NCBI GenBank assembly: GCA_020853705.1
Contig: JADYYK010000167.1
Span: forward strand, 124,001-188,000
From: Deltaproteobacteria bacterium
Lineage (GTDB): Bacteria > Myxococcota_A > Polyangia > Haliangiales > JADYYK01
Reading direction: 5' to 3'
Length of the DNA stretch: 64,000 nt
Every line of letters starts with the position of its first letter. The stretch's first letter is position 1. The notes beneath the pieces are model-generated. The model saw only the letters and a program-made list of their open reading frames with translations. It ran no database searches and was not told the DNA's origin. A program made the translations under genes and the position numbers. Positions 41,613-50,568 of the stretch are shown here, piece after piece.

Positions 41613-42359
41613 GTGGTGAAGCGCCTCAGCGAGCTGACCTACCCCGAGGCCGAGGCCGCGCGCGCGCAGCCGGGCGTCATCGCGCTGTTGCCCATCGGGT
41701 CGACCGAGGCGCACGGGCCGCACCTGCCGCTGGCGACCGACGCCATCATCAGTGACGAGCTGGCGCTGCGGGCCGGGCGGGCGCTGGCGGCGCGTGGACG
41801 CCCGGTGGTGCTGCTGCCGACCATCAGCTTCGCGGTGACGGAGTTCGCGCGCCCGTTCGCGGGTACGCTGTCGATCCGCCCCGAGACCGCGACCGCGCTG
41901 GTGGCCGACGTGTGCGTCGCCGCCATCGAGCAGGGCTTCCAGCGCGTGTGCCTGGTCAACAGCCACCTCGAGCCGGCCCACGTGGCGACGCTGGCCGCGG
42001 CGGTCGCCGACGCCGGGCAGCGCAGCGGCCACCCGGTGGCGTTCGCCAACAACCTGGAGCGCCGCTTCGCGCGCACGCTGTCGGACGAGTTCAAGCGCGG
42101 CGCCTGCCACGCCGGGTCGTACGAGACCTCGCTGGTGCTGGCCGCGGGGCGCAGCGTGGGCGAGGTGCGGCGCAGCCTGCCGCCCCTGATGATCGAGCTG
42201 CACAAGCAGATGCAGGCCGGGGTGCGCGACTTCCGCGCCGCCGGGGCCGCGGACGCCTACTTCGGCGATCCCGCGGCGGCGTCGGTCGCCGAGGGCGAGG
42301 CGCAGTTTGCGCTGCTGGTCGACATGGTGGTGACGGTGGCGCTGGAGACCTGGCCGTGA
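41613..42359 (+). CDS. Creatininase-family metal amidohydrolase
   Basis: The 248-residue protein has the creatininase metal sites: GSTEAHGPHLPLATDAI (Glu/His/Asp) and HAGSYETSLV (Glu). The usual NGHGGN block is here NSHLEPAHV, keeping the His. Family members include creatininase, FAPy deformylase and MftE, which all cut amide-type bonds; the substrate is not predictable. GTG codons at 41613 and 41616 are both possible. The stop overlaps the next gene start (GTGATG), so it is coupled to the signal-peptidase-like protein and the HEAT protein downstream. Confidence 0.85.
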   Translation: MVKRLSELTYPEAEAARAQPGVIALLPIGSTEAHGPHLPLATDAIISDELALRAGRALAARGRPVVLLPTISFAVTEFARPFAGTLSIRPETATALVADVCVAAIEQGFQRVCLVNSHLEPAHVATLAAAVADAGQRSGHPVAFANNLERRFARTLSDEFKRGACHAGSYETSLVLAAGRSVGEVRRSLPPLMIELHKQMQAGVRDFRAAGAADAYFGDPAAASVAEGEAQFALLVDMVVTVALETWP

Positions 42360-43432
42360 TGCGCGCGCGCGGGCGTCAACGCGTGGTGGCGACGGTCGCG
42401 CTGGCGACGCTGGCGCTCGCGGTGGCCCTGGCGGCCCCCGGCTGCAAGCGCAAGCCGCGCACGGGCAAGCCCGGTGCCCCCACGCGCCACGGCAGCGTCG
42501 ACGATCAGCTGTCGCGCAAGCGCAGCCGCGTCCTCATCCGGGTGCGCTTCGACGATCCCGCCGCCACCGCGGTGGTCGGCTTCTTGCCCACGCCGTTCGC
42601 GACCATCCTGAACGGCTGCAAGGTCGACATCGGCACCGAGCTGGGGCGCTTCGAGGTCGAGGTCGCCGGCCCCTTGATGGTCCGCATCGAGCTGAGCGGC
42701 CCGCTGCCCAGGGAGAAGGCCGAGTGCACCATGGCCGCGGTGCTGCCCCCCGGGGTGCGCGCCGGTGTGGCCCCGCGCGCCGGCGGCGGCCTGGTCATCA
42801 CCACGCCGCAGATGCTGCTGGGCGACGAGGCCACGCGCACCCGCCTGGAGGCCCGAGCGGCCGACGCGCCGGCCGAGATGCCCTTCGTGATGGTGATCCT
42901 GTCCGGCCCGCGCGCCAGCACCGAGACGCTGGTGGTGGGCGGCGTCCTGACCACCGAGCTGCGCATCCGCTACCTCGACGAGGTGGTGGCCAAGGCCGCG
43001 GGCGAGCGCCTGCGCAAGAACATGACCGAGTGGGGCTTCACCGAGACCCCGCCGATGGTGGTCAAGGGGCGCGAGCTGACGCTGGGGCCGACCTTGCTCT
43101 TGCAGCTGGCCGACGTCGCGCAGAAGACCACCATCGTCAGCGTCGACGTCACCCAGGACGATCTCGGCCCCGACCTGCAGCGCGGCGACTCGGTGTTCGC
43201 GGTGCGCGGGCCGTACTTCGATCCCGCCAGCGTGGGCGTCGGCGACGTGGTCGCGTTCGCGTGCCTGAAGGATCCCCTGCAGTGGTGCCTGGGCAAGGTC
43301 GCCGAGGCCGACGATGGCGGCGTGGCGCTGCCGGTGCCGCGCGAGAAGCTGCTCGGGCGTGTGGCGCTGGTATGGTGGTCGGTGGCGATCTCGGGGGTGC
43401 GCTGGGATCGGGTCTGGAAGCTGGTGAACTGA
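42359..43432 (+). CDS. Exported protein with a degenerate signal-peptidase-I-like domain
   Basis: A signal peptide with a weak lipobox-like end (ALAAPGC, C28) leads to about 220 residues of unknown type. The last 100 residues follow the order of signal peptidase I boxes: DLGPDLQRGD where SMxPTLxxGD is expected (catalytic Ser replaced by Asp 268), GDVVAF (about 295), LGKVAE where KRVVG is expected (catalytic Lys position Gly 312, with a Lys one residue later), and LLGRVALVWWS...GVRWDRV, matching the conserved C-terminus. The GDNRxxSxDSR box is absent. It would be a non-catalytic pseudoenzyme. It is coupled to the creatininase and lies 15 bases before the HEAT gene. Confidence 0.72.
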   Translation: MRARGRQRVVATVALATLALAVALAAPGCKRKPRTGKPGAPTRHGSVDDQLSRKRSRVLIRVRFDDPAATAVVGFLPTPFATILNGCKVDIGTELGRFEVEVAGPLMVRIELSGPLPREKAECTMAAVLPPGVRAGVAPRAGGGLVITTPQMLLGDEATRTRLEARAADAPAEMPFVMVILSGPRASTETLVVGGVLTTELRIRYLDEVVAKAAGERLRKNMTEWGFTETPPMVVKGRELTLGPTLLLQLADVAQKTTIVSVDVTQDDLGPDLQRGDSVFAVRGPYFDPASVGVGDVVAFACLKDPLQWCLGKVAEADDGGVALPVPREKLLGRVALVWWSVAISGVRWDRVWKLVN

Positions 43433-43447
43433 GATCGGGAGAGTGCG

Positions 43448-45145
43448 ATGGCGAAGCAGACCCTGAGCGACCGCGTGTTTGCGCTGCTGGATGACGACCG
43501 CGTCGAGGTGCGCTGCGCCGCCGCCGTGGTGCTGGGCGCGGCTGGCAAGGGCGACGCCGCGGTCGAGCGCGCGCTGGCGCGCAAGCTCGACGACGGGAAC
43601 CCGCTGATGCGCCGCTTCGCGCTGGAGGCGCTGGAGGCGGTCGGCGCGCGCAAGCTGGGCGCCGAGCTGATCCCGCTGCTGGGCTCCAGCGACGAGGACA
43701 CCCGCAACCGGGCGCTGCGCCTGCTGGCGGCGCAGGGGGCCGCGGCGGAGCGGCCGCTGGCGCGCGCGCTGGGCGAGGGGCCCCCGGCGGGGCGGCGCCA
43801 GGCCGCCAAGCTGCTCATCGAGCTGGGCACCGCGGGCGCGCTGGATGCGCTGTTCGGCGCGCTGGGCGAGCCCGAGCTGGGCGACCACGTGCTGCACCTC
43901 CTGCGCACCGAGATCGACAAGGGCGAGGCCCGCGTCATCAAGCTGGTGCAGGCGCGCGCGCTGGCCGGGATCGCGCGGCTCGGCAAGGCGGCCAAGCTGA
44001 CAGGCAAGGGCGCCAAGGCGACCCGCACCATGGCCGAGGCCGACGCCGCGCGGCTGGCCATCCTGCTGCGTGTGGCCGGCTATGCCGCCGATCCTGCGCA
44101 GGCGCGCGCGCTGGCCGAGCACGCCCAGCCGAGCTGGCCCACCGTGGTGCGCGTGGGCGCGCTGGCCGCGCTGCGCCGCATCGTCGCCGCCGGCTCGGGC
44201 GCCGGTGACGCCGTGGTCGACGCCCTGATCGATCACGCCGACGACGCCGACCCCCAGGTCGCGCGCGCCGCCATCGACACCCTGCGCGGCGCCCACGTGC
44301 CCGAGAAGCTGGTCAAGCGCTTCCGCGAGCTGACGCACGCGAAGAACCCCGATGCCCAGCGGCTGGCCGCCGAGCGCCTGGCGGCGCTGGCGGGGCGCTC
44401 GGCCATCCCGACCTTGATCGAGAACCTGCTCAGCAGCGATCACGCGCTGCGCGAGGCCTCGGCGCGCTCGCTGGCGGGCGCCCCCGAGGCCGCCGGGCCG
44501 CTGGCCCGCGCGCTGGCCGACGTCGGCTCCAGCGACGTCGACGCCGAGGCGGCGCGCCGGCTGGTGCAGGCCCTGCGCCCGCACGCCGAGCGGGTGCCCA
44601 GACCTGCCGTGGAGCACCTGGTCGAGCGCGCGCGCAAGCGCCTGCTCGACCCGCGCGACCGCGCCGAGCCCGCGCTGCTGCAGGCGCTGACCTTCCTGGC
44701 CCCCGACGCCCACGCCGAGGTCCTGTTCGAGCGCGCCGACAAGCTGCGCCGCGCCGGTCGCCACGCCGACGCCTTCGCGTCGCTGCGCCCGCTGGCCCAG
44801 GCCGGCGCCCGCCTCAGCGACGAGCAGCGCTTCGTCATCGGCGTGCTCGGGCTCAAGACCTCGTCGAGCGCGCTGCTGCGCTCGGCGCGCGGGGTCGACC
44901 CGGTGCTGATGCAGTTCGCCCAGCTGGTCGCCGCCGGCTACCCGGTGGCGCAGAAGCTCGGCAAGCAGAAGGACCTGGAGCTCGACGACCTGTTCACCCT
45001 CGGCTTCAACTTCATCGAGTCCGACGACGAGAACGAGCGCGCCCTCGGCGAGGAGCTGCTCGAGCACGTGCGTGACAAGCAGCCCCGCGGCAAGCTCGGG
45101 CTGGCCGCGCGCAACAAGCTGAAGCTGGCCGGCGCCGACCTGTGA
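43448..45145 (+). CDS. HEAT-repeat protein
   Basis: The 565-residue cytoplasmic protein is built of HEAT/PBS-lyase-like helical pairs (DDRVEVRCAAAVVLGAAGKGD, DGNPLMRRFALEALEAVG, SDEDTRNRALRLLAAQG, DPQVARAAIDTLRGA) through most of its length. A different helical C-terminus (about 470-565) ends the protein. It has no signal peptide. Such proteins are binding scaffolds. The ATG has GGAGAG upstream, 15 bases after the previous gene, so it belongs to the creatininase operon. Confidence 0.82.
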   Translation: MAKQTLSDRVFALLDDDRVEVRCAAAVVLGAAGKGDAAVERALARKLDDGNPLMRRFALEALEAVGARKLGAELIPLLGSSDEDTRNRALRLLAAQGAAAERPLARALGEGPPAGRRQAAKLLIELGTAGALDALFGALGEPELGDHVLHLLRTEIDKGEARVIKLVQARALAGIARLGKAAKLTGKGAKATRTMAEADAARLAILLRVAGYAADPAQARALAEHAQPSWPTVVRVGALAALRRIVAAGSGAGDAVVDALIDHADDADPQVARAAIDTLRGAHVPEKLVKRFRELTHAKNPDAQRLAAERLAALAGRSAIPTLIENLLSSDHALREASARSLAGAPEAAGPLARALADVGSSDVDAEAARRLVQALRPHAERVPRPAVEHLVERARKRLLDPRDRAEPALLQALTFLAPDAHAEVLFERADKLRRAGRHADAFASLRPLAQAGARLSDEQRFVIGVLGLKTSSSALLRSARGVDPVLMQFAQLVAAGYPVAQKLGKQKDLELDDLFTLGFNFIESDDENERALGEELLEHVRDKQPRGKLGLAARNKLKLAGADL

Positions 45146-45166
45146 TCGGCGAGGCCTGACCGGGCG

Positions 45167-46831
45167 CTACGGCGTGCCCGGCTCGGGCGCGCCGCCACCA
45201 TCCTCGGGCGGCGTGCCATCGGGCGGCGGCGTCCCATCCGGCGGCGTCGTCCCATCCGGCGGCGTCGTGCCGTCCGGGGCCACACCGTCATCGGGCGGCG
45301 CCGTGGTGCCGCCGCCGAACACGCCGGGCAGCGACGCCTCGGGCGACAGGTACGGGTTGCGGATGCTGCTGCCGCTGCGCGCGCCACCCAGCTCGGCGAA
45401 CGAGAAGCGCAGCCCCACGCCGATCACGAACGAGCTGGCCGCGAACTTGCCCTCGTTGACCACGTTCAGCGCGGGCGGCGGCGCCGGGTAGCTCTCGACC
45501 GGGAGCAGCGGGTTGACCTTGCCCTTGCCGACCTCCACCGTGGGCGCGAAGTTCTGCACGAAGGCCGCCGACAGATCGAAGGTCACGCCGCGGGTGGTGA
45601 ACGACCCGCCGGCGCCCCCGGTCAGCTTGGCCCACGAGTCACCATCCAGGCGCGAGTACTCGGTCGGCGACGCCGCGGTGTCGAACGCCACGCCCGCGCG
45701 CGCGTTGACCTTGCCCAGCATGTAGCTGCCACCCAGGCGCACCCCGAAGGTGTTCTTGTACTGGTGCTCGACGCGCTGGTCCTCGACCACGATCGGCGTG
45801 GTGCCATCGGTGTGCACCTCGTAGGCGTCGAACACGTTCCACAGCTCGAGGCCGACATCCAGCTCGACGTCGCCCTTCTCGCGGCCCCAGCCGTCGCGCA
45901 GGATGTAGCGCGCGCCGGCGCGGATGACGGGCGGCAGCTCGGTCGCGATGTCGGTGCACGCGGTGTCGGGCTTGGCGGCCTCGTCGATGGTGCACGGCGA
46001 GCGCGGGCGCAGCTTGGTGCCGACCGCGTCGAGGGTGGGGCCGAAGTCGGCCTTGACCTCGCCGAAGGCGTGGATCTTGGCGCCCATGCGGAACATGCCG
46101 CCGACCTCCAGCTTGGGCGACGGCCGGAACAGCACGCCCAGGTTGAAGGTGGGGATGAACATGTCGTCGGCCTCGAGGTCGACGATGGAGTCGTTGCCCG
46201 GCTCCTCGTTCGGGTTGCGGGTACCCCAGGCGACGCTCTTGTTCTTGAACAGGCCGATGCCCCACATGAAGCCGGCGCCGACGTCCAGCTTGGGCGAGAC
46301 CCGGTAGGCCGCCGAGATGGTCGGGAAGAACACCAGGGTCTCGGCCTTGATGACGTCATAGCGCTGCGGCGCTGGGGCGGTCACGCCGTTGACTGTGACC
46401 TCGGAGGGGTACTCCTTGGCGCCGACCGCGCTGGGGCCACCGACCGCCAGTGACAGCGTCAGCTTGTCGCCGATCCCCGCGGTGAACGCGCCCATCGGCG
46501 CCGGGAAGAAGTTGCTCGACTCGACCTTGGGGTACTCTTGGCCCTCGTAGGCCGGGCCGCCGATGGTGGTCGGATAGGTCCCGCTGCGATCGAAGCTCTG
46601 CTTGGCGAACGACAGGTTGCTCGACAGGTAGAGCTGATAGCCCGCCAGCTTGGCCAGACCGGCCGGATTGTTCCACCACGCCGAGGCGTCGTCGGCCTTG
46701 GCCACGAAGGCGCCACCGCGGCCCAAGGCCTGAGCGCCGTTCTCGGGGTATTCGAGGCCACCCGCGTGTGCCGCCGCTGCGGCGCAGACCAGGGTGAGGG
46801 ACACGAGCCGGGCCAGGCGAGTCACGCTCAT
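45167..46831 (-). CDS. FadL/OmpP1/TodX-type outer-membrane transporter with a Pro/Asp repeat tail
   Basis: The 554-residue protein has a signal peptide (to AAAAHAGG) and the FadL N-terminus GAQALGRGGAFVAKADDASAWWNNPAGLAKL, with the NPAG motif in the hatch domain. A long beta-barrel follows. Family members take up hydrophobic molecules. The last 40 residues are a repeated TTPPDG-type tail encoded by 18-base units (45200-45281). A promoter-like TTGGCG-N17-TAGGGT lies seven bases before the ATG. It is downstream of mnmG on the same strand with 49 bases between. Confidence 0.9.
   Translation of the reverse strand: MSVTRLARLVSLTLVCAAAAAHAGGLEYPENGAQALGRGGAFVAKADDASAWWNNPAGLAKLAGYQLYLSSNLSFAKQSFDRSGTYPTTIGGPAYEGQEYPKVESSNFFPAPMGAFTAGIGDKLTLSLAVGGPSAVGAKEYPSEVTVNGVTAPAPQRYDVIKAETLVFFPTISAAYRVSPKLDVGAGFMWGIGLFKNKSVAWGTRNPNEEPGNDSIVDLEADDMFIPTFNLGVLFRPSPKLEVGGMFRMGAKIHAFGEVKADFGPTLDAVGTKLRPRSPCTIDEAAKPDTACTDIATELPPVIRAGARYILRDGWGREKGDVELDVGLELWNVFDAYEVHTDGTTPIVVEDQRVEHQYKNTFGVRLGGSYMLGKVNARAGVAFDTAASPTEYSRLDGDSWAKLTGGAGGSFTTRGVTFDLSAAFVQNFAPTVEVGKGKVNPLLPVESYPAPPPALNVVNEGKFAASSFVIGVGLRFSFAELGGARSGSSIRNPYLSPEASLPGVFGGGTTAPPDDGVAPDGTTPPDGTTPPDGTPPPDGTPPEDGGGAPEPGTP
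45200..45281. repeat. About 18-bp tandem units encoding the FadL tail
   Basis: About four imperfect units with CCATCCGGCGGCGTC in common encode TPPDG repeats. All unit lengths keep the frame. Confidence 0.7.
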
Positions 46832-46838
46832 GGCGGCC

Positions 46839-46867
46839 ACCCTACCGCGGCGCGGGCTGCCCGCCAA
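46839..46867 (-). promoter_or_regulatory. Promoter-like boxes before the FadL gene
   Basis: On the minus strand TTGGCG (46867-46862), 17 bases, TAGGGT (46844-46839) and seven bases lead to the ATG at 46831, another candidate leaderless start. Confidence 0.45.
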
Positions 46868-46880
46868 GCTGGACAGAGGC

Positions 46881-48863
46881 TCACGCCCCCGGTTTTGTCG
46901 CGGTCCGACCACGCCGGCGGCGCTCCGCCGCGGTGTGCACCAGCAGCACCGAGATGGCCGCCGGGGTCACGCCCGGGATGCGCGCGGCCTGCCCGACCGA
47001 GGTCGGGCGCACGCGCTCGAGCTTCTCGCGCGCCTCGCGCGACAGGCCGGCCAGCGCACTGTAGTCGAGATCGCCGAGGTGCACATGCTCGAGCTCGCGC
47101 TGGCGCTGGGCCTCGGTGGCCTCGCGCGCCAGGTAGCCCTGGTACTTGAGGTCGACCTCGAGCCGCTCGGCGTCGGCGGCGCCCAGCTCGGGCAGCCGCA
47201 CCCCGGCGGCGTCGGCGACCCGGGCCAGCGCGGCGAAGTCCAGCTCGGGCCGGCGCAGCAGCTCCAGCAGCGAGGCCGGCTCGCGCAGCGCGCTGGTGCC
47301 GTGCGCGCCCAGCACGTCGGCGACCGCGCCCGACACCGCGACCCGCGTCGCCGCCAGCGCCGCCAGGGCCCCGGCGCGCGCGGCCTGCCCGGCTTCCAGC
47401 GCCCGCCAGCGCGCGTCGGGGCACAGCCCCAGCGCCCGGGCCCGCGGCAGCAGCCGCTCGTCGACGTTGTGTTCACGCAGCGACAGCCGGTACTCGGCGC
47501 GCGCGGTCATGATGCGATAGGGCTCCTCGGTGCCGCGCGTGCAGAGGTCGTCGACCAGTACGCCGCCGTAGGCCTCGTCGCGCGCCAGCACGAACGGCTC
47601 GGGCCGGACCGCCCCGGGCGCGGTCGCCAGCGCGGCGTTGATGCCCGCCAGCTGGCCCTGCGCGGCGGCCTCCTCGTAGCCCGAGGTGCCGTTGAGCTGC
47701 CCGGCGTGGAACAGGCCGGCCACGCGGCGCGTCTCCAGCCAGGGCTCGAGCTCGGTCGGGTTCACGAAGTCATACTCGACGGCATACCCGGGGCGCAGAA
47801 GCTCGACGCGCTCCAGGCCGCCGATCGAGCGCATGAAGGCCAGCTGGACCTCGTAGGGCAGGCTGGTCGACACCCCGTTGGGATAGACCTCGTGGGTGTC
47901 GATGCCCTCGGGCTCGAGGAAGATCTGGTGGCGCTCCTTGTCGGCGAAGCGCACCACCTTGTCCTCGATCGACGGGCAGTAGCGCGGCCCGACGCCCTCG
48001 ATGCGCCCAGCATACAGCGGCGAGCGGTGCAGGTTGTCGCGGATGATCTGGTGCGTGCGCTCCGACGTGTAAGTCACCCAGCACACCACCTGCGGCAGCG
48101 GCGGCGCGCTGGCCGGATCGGTCCACCACGAGAAGCGCGGCGGCGGCGTGTCCCCCGCCTGCACCTCCAGCCCGGTCCGATCGATGGTCCGCCCATCCAG
48201 TCGACACGGCGTCCCCGTCTTCAGCCGCGCCAGCGGAAACCCCAGCCGCAGCAGCGACGCCGACAGCGACGCCGCCGGTGCCTCCCCGGCGCGCCCGCCC
48301 GCGCGCGACTCCTCGCCGACGTGGATGACGCCGCGCAGGAACGTCCCCGTGGTCAGCACCACCGCGCGCGCGCGAAACGTCACGCCACCCTGGGTCTCGA
48401 CCCCGACCACGCGCGGCCGCGCCGCCCGCGTGCCGGCCGCGCCCGACAGTGTGACCGGCCCCGCTTCGGTGCACAGCGCCGTGACCTCGGCCTGCTTGAG
48501 CGAGATCCCCGCCTCGGCCTCCAGCGCGCGGCGCATGCGCGCGCGGTAGCGCAGCTTGTCGGCCTGGGCCCGGGTCGACCGCACCGCCGGCCCCTTGTTG
48601 GTGTTGAGCCGGCGAAAGTGGATGCCGGTGTCGTCGATGGCGCGCGCCATCTCGCCGCCCAGGGCGTCGATCTCGCGCACCAGGTGGCCCTTGGCGACCC
48701 CGCCGATGGCGGGGTTGCAGCTCATGTGCGCGATGGTCTCGAGGTTGCCGGTCAGCACCAGCACGCGCCGCCCCAGGCGGGCCGCCGCCAGCGCCGCCTC
48801 GCAGCCGGCGTGGCCGGCGCCGACCACGATGACGTCGTGGTCGATCGGATAGACGAAACTCAC
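46881..48863 (-). CDS. mnmG: tRNA uridine-5-carboxymethylaminomethyl modification enzyme MnmG
   Basis: The 660-residue protein has the FAD-binding VVGAGHAGCEAALAAARLG at the N-terminus, MSCNPAIGGVAKGHLVREIDALGG, and GPAVRSTRAQADK. The LKTGTPCRLD, GTSGYEEAAAQG and C-terminal YQGYL and IPGVTPAAISVLLVH blocks are also present. With MnmE it modifies the wobble uridine of tRNAs. The start is GTG 48863, overlapping the upstream lipoprotein stop (GTGA). MnmE is not in the window. Confidence 0.96.
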   Translation of the reverse strand: MSFVYPIDHDVIVVGAGHAGCEAALAAARLGRRVLVLTGNLETIAHMSCNPAIGGVAKGHLVREIDALGGEMARAIDDTGIHFRRLNTNKGPAVRSTRAQADKLRYRARMRRALEAEAGISLKQAEVTALCTEAGPVTLSGAAGTRAARPRVVGVETQGGVTFRARAVVLTTGTFLRGVIHVGEESRAGGRAGEAPAASLSASLLRLGFPLARLKTGTPCRLDGRTIDRTGLEVQAGDTPPPRFSWWTDPASAPPLPQVVCWVTYTSERTHQIIRDNLHRSPLYAGRIEGVGPRYCPSIEDKVVRFADKERHQIFLEPEGIDTHEVYPNGVSTSLPYEVQLAFMRSIGGLERVELLRPGYAVEYDFVNPTELEPWLETRRVAGLFHAGQLNGTSGYEEAAAQGQLAGINAALATAPGAVRPEPFVLARDEAYGGVLVDDLCTRGTEEPYRIMTARAEYRLSLREHNVDERLLPRARALGLCPDARWRALEAGQAARAGALAALAATRVAVSGAVADVLGAHGTSALREPASLLELLRRPELDFAALARVADAAGVRLPELGAADAERLEVDLKYQGYLAREATEAQRQRELEHVHLGDLDYSALAGLSREAREKLERVRPTSVGQAARIPGVTPAAISVLLVHTAAERRRRGRTATKPGA

Positions 48864-49588
48864 TTGTTGTTCTGGCACTCCGGCGCGCCCGGCGCGAAGC
48901 GCGGCGCGAACGGGTACACGTCGAGCTGGAAGCGCAGATCGACCTGCCCGGCGTTGGCCTCGTCGCCGCCGCGGTCGACGCTGTACTCGATGTTCCTGAT
49001 CTTGGTCGACCCGCAGGGATCCTTCAGGTTGCCGCTCAGGCCCGAGGCGTTCTCGCGCCAGTCGCGCAGCCCCGCCGCCGAGCACGGCCGGTCACCGCCA
49101 CAGGCGAACTCGAAGGTGTCGTACCACCACGGCCCCTTGGGCGCCGCCGAGTACTCCCGGATGGCCAGCCGGGCGTGCACGCCCTCGCCCTGGGTCTCGG
49201 CCTGGCCGCGGTAGCTGACCGAGGTCTTCTGTCCGTTGCGCAGATCGACATAGAAGCAGACCTCGCCGCCGCCGCTGTCGCTGGCGCGGTACAGGGTGCC
49301 CACCCCGGCGACCCCGACCCAGGTCGGCTGGGTGGTCGGGCCCACGCGCAGCTCGAAGCGCTTCATGCCCGGGGCCGGCGGCGACTGCTCGGCCTGGTCG
49401 GCGGCGGCGTCGAGGTTGCGACAGGTGCAGCCCTCGGGGGCGCAGCGCGACCCGGCCAGCGCGGCGCTGGTGCGCTTCTCGCCGCCGACGCGCACCGTGC
49501 TCGGGTTGACCTTGCCGCCACAGCTGGCCAGCGCCAGCCCCATCACCACCGTCACCGCCGTCCACAGGGTCCGGGAAATCGTCGCCAT
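48860..49588 (-). CDS. Lipoprotein of unknown function upstream of mnmG
   Basis: The 242-residue protein has a good lipobox (GLALASCGG, C23). A Cys-rich start (CAPEGCTCRNL) and a mainly beta domain (VGVAGVGTLYRASD, EVCFYVDLRNGQ, FRFQLDVYPF-like end, written here as LRFQLDVYPF) follow. No family is recognised. TATCAT lies five bases before the ATG. Coupling to mnmG by a four-base overlap is probably incidental. It diverges from bamD. Confidence 0.78.
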   Translation of the reverse strand: MATISRTLWTAVTVVMGLALASCGGKVNPSTVRVGGEKRTSAALAGSRCAPEGCTCRNLDAAADQAEQSPPAPGMKRFELRVGPTTQPTWVGVAGVGTLYRASDSGGGEVCFYVDLRNGQKTSVSYRGQAETQGEGVHARLAIREYSAAPKGPWWYDTFEFACGGDRPCSAAGLRDWRENASGLSGNLKDPCGSTKIRNIEYSVDRGGDEANAGQVDLRFQLDVYPFAPRFAPGAPECQNNK

Positions 49589-49638
49589 GGCGCATGATAG
49601 TCGGGCATCCCCGCGCCCGCCAGGCCGGTCCGACCTCG

Positions 49639-49667
49639 TTGACTTCGCGGAAGCCGCCGCGTATACG
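49639..49667 (+). promoter_or_regulatory. Consensus-like promoter of bamD
   Basis: TTGACT (49639-49644), 17 bases and TATACG (49662-49667) lie 11 bases before the ATG at 49679. An AGAGGAA ribosome site (49668-49674) sits in between. Confidence 0.6.
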
Positions 49668-49678
49668 AGAGGAACCCC

Positions 49679-50536
49679 ATGAAAGGACTTGGACTCGGGA
49701 CGCTGGTGACGGTCCTCGCGCTGGCCGTGCTGCCGGCCTGCGGACCCCGCAGCGCGGATGGCTCCGGCCCAGTGTCCTACAAGGACTCGGCGCGCGAGAA
49801 CTACGAGAAGGGCATGAAGGCCCTCAAGGACGACGAGTACATCGCCGCCGCCAAGTACTTCGTCTACACCAAGACGCGCTTCCCGTTCTCGCAGTACTCG
49901 GTGCTGGCCGAGCTGCGCCTGGCCGACGCCGACATGGAGTCCGGCCACAACGTCGAGGCCGCCGACGGCTACCGCCAGTTCGCCAAGGCGCACCCCAACC
50001 ACGAGATGGTCATCAACGGCTACGCCCAGTTCCGCGTCGGTGAGGCCGCCTACAAGCAGATCCCCGAGGACTTCTGGCTGACCCCGCCGGCCTACGAGAA
50101 GGATCAGTCGGGCACCGTGGACGCGGTGCGCGAGCTGGGCATCTTCCTCGATCGTTACCCGTCGTCGCCCTACGCCGCCAAGGGGCGCGAGAAGCGCGCC
50201 CGCGCCATCAAGATGCTGGCCCAGTCCGAGATGATGGTGGCCCGCTTCTACTGGCGTCGCGATCGTCCGCGCGGGACCATCCTCAGGCTGGAGTCGCTGA
50301 TCCGGAAGTTCCCCGGCAACGCCCTGGAGGAGGACGCGCTGATGCTGCTGGCGCGCGCCTACCTGGCGCTGGAGCGGCCCGATCACGCCCAGCGCGCCTA
50401 CCTGCTCGTGATCTCCAAGTACCCCGAAGGTTCCGCGGCCGCACAGGCGCGCGGCCGTCTGCCCGAGGTCGAGCGCGCGGTCGAGCAGTGGAAGCTCCAG
50501 CAAGAGCAGCGCAAGCAGCAGCAGAAGCAGCCATAA
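49679..50536 (+). CDS. bamD: Outer membrane assembly lipoprotein BamD
   Basis: The 285-residue protein has a lipobox (AVLPAC, C21). Five TPR-like repeats follow, matching BamD/YfiO (YEKGMKALKDDEYIAAAKYFVYTKTRFPFSQYSVLAELRLADAD, abbreviated by its ...TRFPFSQYS... block, and LDRYPSSPYAAKG). BamD is an essential part of the beta-barrel assembly machine, which inserts outer-membrane proteins. A Gln/Lys-rich C-terminal tail (QQEQRKQQQKQ) is an addition. Two further TPR proteins follow closely. Confidence 0.9.
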   Translation: MKGLGLGTLVTVLALAVLPACGPRSADGSGPVSYKDSARENYEKGMKALKDDEYIAAAKYFVYTKTRFPFSQYSVLAELRLADADMESGHNVEAADGYRQFAKAHPNHEMVINGYAQFRVGEAAYKQIPEDFWLTPPAYEKDQSGTVDAVRELGIFLDRYPSSPYAAKGREKRARAIKMLAQSEMMVARFYWRRDRPRGTILRLESLIRKFPGNALEEDALMLLARAYLALERPDHAQRAYLLVISKYPEGSAAAQARGRLPEVERAVEQWKLQQEQRKQQQKQP

Positions 50537-50568
50537 CGCAGCCCGCGTGCGCGGGCCGGAAAGGCCGC

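Noticed and set aside
42257..45067. 936-codon open frame on the minus strand
   Set aside because: Antisense to the creatininase, signal-peptidase-like and HEAT genes; low-complexity shadow.
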